Part shown: in pieces, positions 55,887 to 64,000 of the stretch | How the letters are laid out: each line of letters starts with the position of its first letter | How positions within the stretch are numbered: the stretch's first letter is position 1 | NCBI GenBank assembly: GCA_038373885.1 | Contig: JAWZYV010013018.1 | Location: 186,001 to 250,000 of the forward strand | From: Cheiracanthium punctorium | Lineage: Eukaryota > Arthropoda > Arachnida > Araneae > Cheiracanthiidae | DNA: 64,000 nt | Reading direction: 5' to 3' | The notes under the pieces: generated by a model | Database searches by the model: none | What the model saw: only the letters and a program-made list of their open reading frames with translations | Told to the model about the DNA's origin: nothing | Translations under genes and position numbers: made by a program

Positions 55887-56048
55887 CACAGATGCCAACT
55901 TTTCCGAATTTTCCGGAAGATTCTCCACCACTAGCTTTAAACAGTTTTACTTCACATTAAATATTTGGACTTATTTCAAGCTTAAATTGCTAAAACAAGA
56001 TTAGTAGTGGAAAATTTTCCGGAAAATCCGGAAAAGTTGGCAGTTAAA
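55887..56048. mobile_element. hAT MITE, family A (copy 5)
   Basis: ACAGATGCCAACTTTTCCG and CGGAAAAGTTGGCAGTTA form the ends. TATTTG lies on both sides (55881-55886 and 56049-56054), shorter than the usual 8 bp. It sits only 18 bp from the right duplication of copy 4. Confidence 0.8.
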
Positions 56049-56054
56049 TATTTG

Positions 56055-56695
56055 TTAAAAATTAGCCTTTCTCAAACCAACATTTTACCGAAGAATCATT
56101 GCACTGTAAGCTCCACCAAGCTTCGAATTTTTGTTTAAATAAAAAAAAAATGTCATAGGTTTGGTTAAAGAAGTTGTAAAATTTTATTGATTGATTAAAA
56201 ATTTTTCGTCTAATCTGAAACAATGAAACAGTAACATTATCTGTAAATTCCTATTTAAAAGATTAAAAGCGCATGAAAATACAAGTATTTGTCTTCTTAC
56301 TTTCTTTTTCTGCAACAATTATGTTTCAATAAATCTAATTAAAATTTTAGTGTGGTGATAATATCCTTCTGACCGCGAAATTGTGCACAGATATATATAT
56401 ATCACGTTCTCATGAAAATGAAGGTGGGGATTCTGATTTTGCACTAAGTGGGGATGCTTTTAAGATTTAAAAGCGTAAACAAGGTTGTGATCGGTCAAGG
56501 AAAATACTAAGGAAATTCTACTTCCAGGAAAAATCAGGAAAAATTGCTACTTTTGGCGAGAAAACCTAAAATTTTTAAATGTGATTAAGAAAAGTAAGAG
56601 AATGCATTTATAAGTTAATTTCACAATTGCTGTATATCGAGAATGTTCCAAAATTCTACTTGGCAAACGCGTGCAAACGTTACGGAAACATAAAT
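56055..56695. other. AT-rich stretch with nothing recognised
   Basis: No supported feature. Confidence 0.35.
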
Positions 56696-56699
56696 CTTA

Positions 56700-56936
56700 T
56701 TTTTTTTTCTTTTCCATTGGCGGGCCTCTGCACCGGAGGCATCGGCCACTACTAAGAACAGAGTTCTTTATCTCTTTATTATGGGGGCACCTAGAAGGTG
56801 GACTAACGTCGCCCCTTCTGAAGGGATGGACACAGTGGCAGCCAAGCTCAGCTGGGGATCGAACCCCAACCCCCGGGAGTTGAACCCGATACCGTATTAC
56901 GGTGCTTTATCCGCCATACAAGTTGGTCGGCAGAAA
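56700..56936 (-). mobile_element. tRNA-derived SINE (copy 2, minus strand)
   Basis: On the minus strand: GACCAACTTGTATGGCGGAT and TATGGCGGATAAAGCACCG (A box), GGTATCGGGTTCAACTCCCG, GGGTTGGGGTTCGATCCCC (B box), then the body with GGTGCCCCCATAATAAAG, and a 3' A-rich tail (AAAAGAAAAAAAA, 56701-56712 on plus). The tail on the expected side supports retrotransposition. Short plus-strand open frames across it are chance. Confidence 0.78.
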
Positions 56937-57054
56937 CCGAAATCTACCCTGCGGCAATTGAAAAATTGTTTTGAATTACAGACTTGCGATAATTATCTAG
57001 ATCGCATTTCAGAGTGTCCAAATTCTACGGGAAATATTTTACCTCCTTTATTAA

Positions 57055-57468
57055 CCCTTTGAGGCGCAACCCTTTCCCAATGCTGAAAAAAGGGCAGGCG
57101 TTGCCATCGCTCGACTTAACTACCAGCAAGATGGCGGACGATCGAAACGTTCATCGCGTGACACAGATCGAGAGACCCTTTTTTGCTGGTAGTTAAGTCG
57201 AGCGATGGCAACGCCTGCCCTTTTTTCAGCATTGGGCAATCTATCCAGCTGATCTCTCATTCTTCCATGTTTCAGCAGATGTCAGTGCTGTTAAAAATAA
57301 TCGCGATCATTTTTTAAGCGAAATGACGTCCTAAAAAGTAAAGGGTTCTCTTGGAGCTATGTCACCCGCAACTATTTTTATAAAAATCCAATCTATTCTT
57401 CGTGACTGGCAACAGTCAAAACGTCAGAGTTGGGTGATCCCAGAGCGGGATCACTGCGCGTTAAAGGG
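57055..57468. mobile_element. PiggyBac-type MITE with TTAA flanks and a perfect internal hairpin
   Basis: Left end CCCTTTGAGGCGCAAC and right end inverse GCGCGTTAAAGGG are directly flanked by TTAA (57051-57054 and 57469-57472). CCC(T)...GGG termini and TTAA are the piggyBac signature. A second small palindrome (GATCCCAGAGCGGGATC, near 57437) lies close to the right end, as subterminal repeats often do. There is no transposase. The interior contains the inverted repeat described separately. Confidence 0.85.
57076..57236. repeat. Perfect 54-bp inverted repeat with 53-bp loop
   Basis: 57076-57129 and 57183-57236 are exact reverse complements over 54 bp (CCCAATGCTGAAAAAAGGGC ... ACTACCAGCAA), with no mismatch. 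The loop contains AAGATGGCGG-type text and GATCGAAACG. Transcription would give a long perfect RNA hairpin. Confidence 0.93.
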
Positions 57469-57472
57469 TTAA

Positions 57473-57950
57473 ACAGTCGACGTTTTAAATATCTTTGAAG
57501 ACGAGTAAGCAGCTCAGACGCCAAGCTCAACAACTTTGCTATATTCTAAGCCGAAAATGGCTCTTTAAAAGAATGGTTTAATGATGTTCTTTAGAGACTG
57601 GTGACTGACATTTTTAAGAGATTTTCCTTATTTATAGATAAGTTAAACAATCTGCTCTGATCTTTTTTTGGTCAAAATATAATTTCCCGTCTATTCCATG
57701 TTTTTTAGATTTTCCGTGTAGCGTGGTCACTCTGCACGCGCCGAAAAACTTCCTAGCACTCGGAAATAATAGCGTCATCATTATCCACATCCACATTTTC
57801 ATGAAAATATGCAAATAGTTTTCATGGCTCACAATTTAACTGTCGACATTTTCATTTGACTGTAATAATGTTAACTTTTATTTTTCCGGCATTGCACATA
57901 TAATTCTGCATAAGAAAGAAAAAAGAAAACGCGAAAAGAGAAAACACCAT
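57473..57950. other. Stretch with nothing recognised
   Basis: No repeat boundary. A minus-strand frame (57632-57832) has no known domain. Confidence 0.35.
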
Positions 57951-57961
57951 TCTCGTTATAC

Positions 57962-58144
57962 CAGAGTTACCAACTGATCCGGAATATAATTAACCACTTT
58001 TTGAAAACAGAAATTTTTTTTAAATAATTTTTTTAAATGGACATGCGCCCACACGTTTGACCGCAAAATTTTGCAATATTTTAACCCACAAATTAAAGTT
58101 TAAAAAAAGTGGTTAATGATATTCCGGAGCAGTTGGCAACTCTG
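57962..58144. mobile_element. Family B MITE, best-preserved copy
   Basis: The 183-bp element runs CAGAGTTACCAACTGATCCG ... CCGGAGCAGTTGGCAACTCTG with TAATTAACCACTTTTTG and its inverse inside. GTTATAC flanks it at 57955-57961 and 58145-58151. The perfect duplication is 7 bp as read here. The Tc1-embedded copy suggests 8, so one base may be mutated or the border is off by one. Confidence 0.9.
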
Positions 58145-58151
58145 GTTATAC

Positions 58152-59205
58152 ACATAATTCACACATATAAAATTTAGAATGGCCATTGTCAGCCAAAATG
58201 CTCTTGAAAATTTAAGTTTGTTACCGAGGCTCGGAAAAAGTAAGTTACACATCTCACTGGCTAATGCAATTAATTTTTCAAGAGTTTAATCCTGCAGCTA
58301 CAAATATTTGGGAGATTTGAAAAGAAACCTTTAATGTTTAAATAGGTAGGCAAGACATACATTTTGGCCTATTCGTATCTCGAATTGCATTTGATCCAGT
58401 TGAAATGCAGTTGAAATTGGGTACCACCTTTCTTGACAGCAGAGTTCTGACTTTTCCGTAACACAAATTAAAATTCTTATATAAATAAAATACTGCTTAT
58501 TTACGATGAATTTTTCCAGTGTATCTTTTTAAAAAATAAATTACTTGCTTGATGGGATATGTCAACATTTGATAATATAAGAAAAAATTATTTTACTATT
58601 ATGTATACTTCATGTTTTTATATCGAAGACGGAAACTCAAAACTAAATAAATATACTATGCACCGGGCACGTATATCTGCATTTTTCTCGAATTAATCAT
58701 CGAGCGTTAGGTGGTAAAATTTCCGCTTTCATAATGAAAATTAACGCCCACAGTGAAATAATTTTTTCTAATATGTCAGCAATAAACATACCGAATTAAA
58801 TACAGTGAGAACAGTTTATTGACGTAAGAAATATATAAAAATGACAGTTCAAGCAGTCTGTTTCAAGACACAAAGTTTATATACATGTTTTAAGGAGCAA
58901 AAGAAGAGCAATATTCAAGGTTGGGCGGGATTTTAAGGCAATTCTGGTTACTCTTTGTACAAATGTTGTCAGCACATAGGATTTTTTTCTTCAAAATACT
59001 GGAAATAAAATAAACTTGAAGTGAGTTAGAAATAGGAAAACTAAAATTTAAATAAACTAACCTCTAGTGATTCTAAAACTGACATCTTAAAAACATTTGC
59101 TGAAATTTCAAATATACAGATATGGAGTCGTAAATATCTATTAGAGAACTAGCCCAATTTGTGAAACATGTTAAAATTTTGCTTGAATAATGTGAACAAG
59201 ACAAA
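58152..59205. other. AT-rich stretch with nothing recognised
   Basis: No supported feature. Confidence 0.35.
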
Positions 59206-59210
59206 TACTT

Positions 59211-59880
59211 TTTTTTTTCTAATGGCCGGCCTCTGCCGTGAAGGCTTGCACTCAACAGGCCGGAATTGTTGGTCACTTTATTATGGGGGCACCTAGTAGG
59301 TGGACCAACGTTGCCACTTAGGAAGGGACGGACACAATGACAACCACGCCCAGTTGGGGATCGAACCAAGGCACTGCCTCCTAGACATAGAAAGCCTAAC
59401 CGCTGCTACGTCACCAAGCCTCTACGTCATCAACTGGCCTTCTAAAGGTGACGTCATCACAGATTAAATTTCATAAAGTAAAACTATTCGAAATTTCTGG
59501 TGAATTTACTCTCTCATAACAACATTTTAATGAATTGACATAGAAAAATTAATATTACAAAAAAGAGCAGTTTTTATCTGTAACTAATTATATAATGCAA
59601 TAAGGGAGTAAATCACAATGAATTGTTTTGTGTCACGAACGTATTTTAATTTTTATCTTTCACCTAAGGTACTTTTTAATATTTGCAGCATTCACAAGAA
59701 ATCTGAAATAGTTTTACTTTATGAGAAATAAAGTGTGGTGACGTCATTACTCGAAGGCCTAATGATGACGTCGAAGCTTCAGCGCTCAGGCTTTCTGTAT
59801 CTAGGTGGCAGTGACCAAGGCCGCCGGGAATTGAACCCGAAGTACGATGCTTTACCCACCATGCAACTCAGCCGGCAAAC
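59211..59880 (-). mobile_element. tRNA-derived SINE (copy 3) split by a family C MITE
   Basis: The A-rich tail on the minus strand is at 59211-59220. The body (GGTGCCCCCATAATAAAG, CCACCTACTAGGTGC) follows, and the first part ends in TTGGTTCGATCCCCAAC. The MITE follows at 59372-59813, and the SINE resumes with GGGTTCAATTCCCGGCGGCC and ATGGTGGGTAAAGCATCG to about 59880. The MITE lies between the two B-box-like segments. Confidence 0.78.
59372..59813. mobile_element. Family C MITE with 7-bp duplication (copy 4)
   Basis: The 442-bp element runs CACTGCCTCCTAGACATAGA ... ATCTAGGTGGCAGTG and is flanked by ACCAAGG at 59365-59371 and 59814-59820. Its outermost bases differ from the other copies (CACTG for CAACA) in the same way at both ends. 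TACGTCATC and GATGACGTCG lie in the arms. Confidence 0.92.
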
Positions 59881-60311
59881 GACAAAAACTTAATGCTACG
59901 TTTAATAATACTAGAATTTATTGAGTGTTCATAGGTCGAATAGTTTGCAGAAAGTGAGCTTTGAATTGCACATTAAAATTCTTGATATTGCAATTTACTA
60001 AATATATATTAAATTATTAAATATTAGAAGAAAAGTAAGACTTGTATATTTTAGACCCAAAGCGGTAATGCTAGTTTTCAGAGACCAACAAACATCGTTA
60101 AAGAAACGAAGGATATACTAATGCGAACTGTAAGACGATCCCAGAACGAAACGCTAGAAGTATACCCTATAACATTTGGCCAGAGTCTTACACCAACCTC
60201 TTCTACTTTTCCTTTTTGAAAACTTCCGTACGTACAGGTAAGGAGAGCCAGACATTAAATGAAAATATCATTCATTATTTTAATCTTCTCGATTACTTAC
60301 AATCAGCGAAA

Positions 60312-61360
60312 TTATACCGGTTGATTCAAAATAGATGTTAAGGTGATTATTTTTTAAGCCGTAAGTGATCGAAGCACACTTCCAAATAGAAAAGTTCGTC
60401 AAATTAAGAGTAGCTTTCAGATAGGGCATTTTTTACTGGGGGGCTGTATACATATTAAAATGCGAAATTTAATTTTTATGCGGTCCCTCCTTTCCTACCC
60501 TTTATATTTAAAAGAATGTTGCTCTTTGCCTAAGAAAATAATTAAAACAAATCCCGTGTCTCTAAGTGAAACAGTTTGCGAGAAAATTAATTTTGAAAAT
60601 GATGACTTACGCCACTTTACCTGCTGTGTTGGCGTCAGTTTTCAGGCGAAAAAATATTTCCTTTAGGGGACCCACTATGAGTTAATAAAAAATAAATAAA
60701 GATCCCATTGTTGGGAAAAGTAATTAAATGCGTTCAAGTGTGTGAAATTAATAGGTGCAATTTTACCTAAAATGCTCGGTACTGCTTTATGAAATTAGAG
60801 ATAATTTAGTCTTTTAAGAGGTCATCCACTCATTACGTCACGCAGAAGGAATTTTAAAGTGTAAAAGGAGAATGACAAAGTAAGGGTGTAGGTTACTATG
60901 ATGTGGTAACTTTCACTAAAAACTGTGAGGAAGATTCTAGCTAATTTAGGATTTGAGGAGTCAACTTTGTCTATCGAGTGACTATTAACATGAATTAACG
61001 GCAGCTGAAAAGTAATAATATTTTTCTCACTTTTGAGACATCCCTTTAGTGCTTGGCGACAAATGCCAAAATTTTCAAATTTATATGTCTCGGAAACTTT
61101 TCCGCGTAGAGACACGGGATTTATTTTATTCATTTACTTAGGCAAAGAGCAACATTCTTCTAAATATTAAAGGCAGGAAAGTAGGGACGGTATAAAAATT
61201 AAATTTCGTATTTTAGTATGTATACAACCCCCAGTAAAAAAATGCCATATCTGAAAGCTACTCTTAATTTGACGAACTTTTCTAATTGGGAGTATGTTTC
61301 GATCACTTACGTTTTAAAAAGTAATCGCCTTAATATCTATTTTGAATCACGCGGCATATA
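60312..61360. repeat. Foldback structure with arms of about 300 bp
   Basis: 60323-60626 and about 61045-61348 are inverted copies with perhaps 10% difference. Shared segments include GTTCGTCAAATTAAGAGTAG, GTAGCTTTCAGATA, GAATGTTGCTCTTTGCCTAA and AATCCCGTGTCTCTA. A third, non-inverted relative is at 7070-7265. Both arms leave open a short frame with (T/I)NPVSL...FEN, but the frames end differently and no domain is recognised. Termini and target duplication are not clear. Confidence 0.7.
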
Positions 61361-64000
61361 GTGTAATACTTGACATACACTATTATTCATAAACATTGCG
61401 TTAACAAAAAGTTGGTGCAACATTTCGAAAAAAAAATGATATGGGAAACATTACTCAAGGCCATGTGACATAGGTCATACATTATTTGATAAATAAAAAA
61501 TATTGTACAAGAAAAATAAATCAATTTTTATTATTTATTTTTTTTAAATTATTTTTAAATATTAATCACCCTTTATATTCTAAAGAGAAATGAACTATGC
61601 AAACTTAATTCATAAACACAGGTTAGATTACGTAAATAGCCAACACTTAAAATTAAGTTTCTAATAACAATTTCGCTCTCAGTAATATTTTAGTGAATAT
61701 TAAAAGCATAGCATTTATTTTCAGAAACTGTTTCTTGGAAACAGTCGAATAAGTATTCCCAACTTTTTAATCTACATTTCAATTCAGTTCAGACGTAGAT
61801 GTCGCAACCACTCGCTGAATGAACTAAATGATCACCGACGTCAAAACTTTTCTCCGAAAGCTATTAAGTCAAATATTTCTTTTATTTTCGCGACATTATC
61901 GTGTTGTTTCTCTCTTTGAAGCAATTTAATGGGGATAATTAGTAGCTGGTTCTCAGCTTTTAGTATCAGTTACAAGGAATATTTTTTAAGGACCTTTAAT
62001 TATTTATTTTTTGAAAAATTGTCTTTTAACAGCACGTCGTACAAGTTTGATAAAAAAAATGTTTTCCCAAACGCAACTTTTTAATAATTTATATTAGTAT
62101 TTTTTTTTAGTCTTTACAGTATACTTTGTTCAGTAAACTATTTAAAATAATATTTTTATTGAAAACTTTTACAAGAGAACTGGAATATCATTTTATTAAC
62201 ATGTATTAAGTTTTAGTATACTAAAATAACAGTTTATTGTTACTTTTTTAATCCAAATTTATTACAATGAATTAGAAATAAAAAAAGATTCGCTAACAGA
62301 AACCAATTGGTAATGAATTAACATATTTATGGACTTAGTTTAATAGATGGTATAGGCTACTAAATTTTGTTGCACATACGAAATTACCTTTAATATAAGA
62401 TGTTTTTTTCAGATATAAAGATATATCTCAAAATCTGCATAAGTTCTTCCGGATGCCTAACCCCCTCCTCCTAAAAACCAACGTATTTGAAAATAATTGA
62501 TGCTTTCTTATGAAAAATTCACAAACACTGCGGCTATGGCTATTGAAAAAATTAGAAATTAACAAAAATATGCGAAACTTCAAAGCACTCGATTTTTAAT
62601 GTTTCCACTGTTAGTTTACATTTTATTTCCTTCACATAAGCAACAAGAGATATTTCAAACTACAACAGTTGAAAATGAGCACAATTCATGCAGTCGTATC
62701 CATGTTTTTATACTAATTTACTCATACGGCCCGCTGTAGGGGCTGACTGTTCACAAATATATATGGTTACCGAAATTCAGGAGCGAGTGTGAAAAAAGGC
62801 GATTTGTTCAATTATTTTTTAGTCAGAAAATTTACATTTTTATTGTCCGAGTTGGCATTTTGTAGATTCCGTTAAAATATTTTTCTTTTCCTTTTTTTAT
62901 TTAAATCAGCAAAGACATCAGCGGCAAACCTGTTGGACTGGACTCTGTTACAGGTTATGCACTTTTATCGTAAAAGCTTTTCAATATTTAACTATAAAAT
63001 TTTAAATACACGACTTAAAAATTATCTCAATCGCATCTTAAGTTTAAAAAAAATTACGACGACCGCTTATTTTAACGTACAAATGTAAATTAGTTTTTCT
63101 TCAAAAATCTCCATTGATATAGGCCGTACGCTGTGTAGCCGTCTTTAAAATTAGTCATTAGTGGTCTTTTTTTACGTAATGGAATCACATGATTCAAAAG
63201 GCATGCACGAGAGCTAAAATTTCAATTTTTAGAAAAAAATCTTATTTACTAATATTGCGCAATATAAAATTTATTTGTCTCCGGTTTTCACTTTGATGCA
63301 ATGAAATATTTAATACCCCCAATCACAAGTAAAATTATAAGATGATAGAAACATCTCGTAAATTAACTCCCATTCTCGTACATTTTATAATGATGAATCT
63401 CCTCTACTACATGTAAAAATAATAAAATAAAAGGTAAATTACTGTAAGTTAACGATAAAACAATGAAGATCATTTATGTATCCTGTACAAAAAATAGATA
63501 TTCGTTGCAAGATTTGCAAGATTTCGTCCCCAAAGCGATCAATAAATCAATTACTTTACAATTAATCAGCTAATTTAAAGTAGTAGTAGCTGAAAAAATA
63601 CTTAAGTTAAAGCTAGGGTGCGGGATTTAATTGCTTTATAAGAAACCAATTACTTTGTTATCTTTAATAATGAAATATGTTCAAAAGAAAATTTATGTTT
63701 ACGATAAAATCTGAGAATAACTTTTGCTTGTACTTCTCAATATAAATTGCTTTAACGGAACAGACCATTTAAAAATATTTTATAGATGTTTTTATATGAT
63801 AGTTTTTGCAATTTGTAAACTGTTACAGTAGTTAAGATCAGAATGGGTTAAGTTGATATCTTTATTTTATTCAAGAGTTTGAGTGTTTTATTTGTAAAGT
63901 GAACTGTACTATATATCATAAAAATAAGCAATATTTCTCCATTCAAAGACTTTACTATATTTTAAGGATTTCACAAATGATTTTGAAGTTCAGTGAAAAG
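61361..64000. other. AT-rich stretch with nothing recognised
   Basis: No open frame, RNA gene, terminal repeat or tandem array could be supported over these 2.6 kb. This is the longest stretch in the window without a recognised repeat. Confidence 0.4.

Noticed and set aside
56671..57062. Plus-strand protein frames across the SINE
   Set aside because: The frames run through a minus-strand tRNA-derived SINE with A and B boxes and an A-rich tail; no protein similarity is seen.

Overview
This is a eukaryotic, AT-rich window (roughly one third G+C by eye) made almost entirely of interspersed repeats. I find no intact protein-coding gene, rRNA or CRISPR array. The mix points to an arthropod and, from general resemblance only, an arachnid such as a spider (low confidence). 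The mix is Tigger/pogo, Tc1, several mariner lineages, Penelope-like retroelements with a GIY-YIG endonuclease, Helitrons carrying internal tandem repeats, tRNA-derived SINEs, and many hAT-like MITEs. Every transposase or reverse-transcriptase reading frame I can recognise is broken by stops, frameshifts, truncation or nested insertion.

Layout. 1-1785: minus-strand Tigger relic running off the left edge. 2367-3218: a hAT element with perfect 8-bp target duplications. 4183-4898: two hAT MITEs (family A). 5807-7046: a TIR element with a transposase fragment. 7324-7666: a Harbinger-type MITE. 9060-10920 and 15835-16805: two copies of one long repeat, the first split by an LTR-like block and a family A MITE. 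11130-12832: a Penelope relic ending in a GIY-YIG domain with a mariner fragment embedded. 13779-15210: two foldback structures and a long TA microsatellite. 17091-18404: a complete non-autonomous Helitron. 19090-21750: a second Penelope relic split by a family C MITE, then a degenerate minisatellite split by another MITE. 24030-25250: a third Penelope relic (minus strand). 26320-27975: a Tc1 relic. 28250-38395: several copies of a non-coding repeat I call R1, with mariner relics and MITEs nested in them. 38400-44131: a 2.62-kb Helitron-containing unit duplicated in tandem.

Further right, 50103-55590 is a 5.5-kb palindrome flanked by TTAA. Its arms are about 2.3 kb and look about 98-99% identical where I compared them. 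57055-57468 is a piggyBac-type MITE holding a perfect 54-bp inverted repeat. 59211-59880 is a SINE split by a family C MITE. 60312-61360 is a 300-bp-arm foldback. From there to 64000 I recognise nothing.

The elements do not form a pathway. Their relationship is a nesting history: many MITEs sit in older repeats and can be dated by clean target duplications (family C in Penelope, R1 and a SINE; family B in Tc1). The observations most worth a second look are the giant palindrome, family C with its consistent 7-bp target duplications and paired TGACGTCA-type sites, the perfect hairpin in the piggyBac-type MITE, and the Helitron-based tandem duplication.
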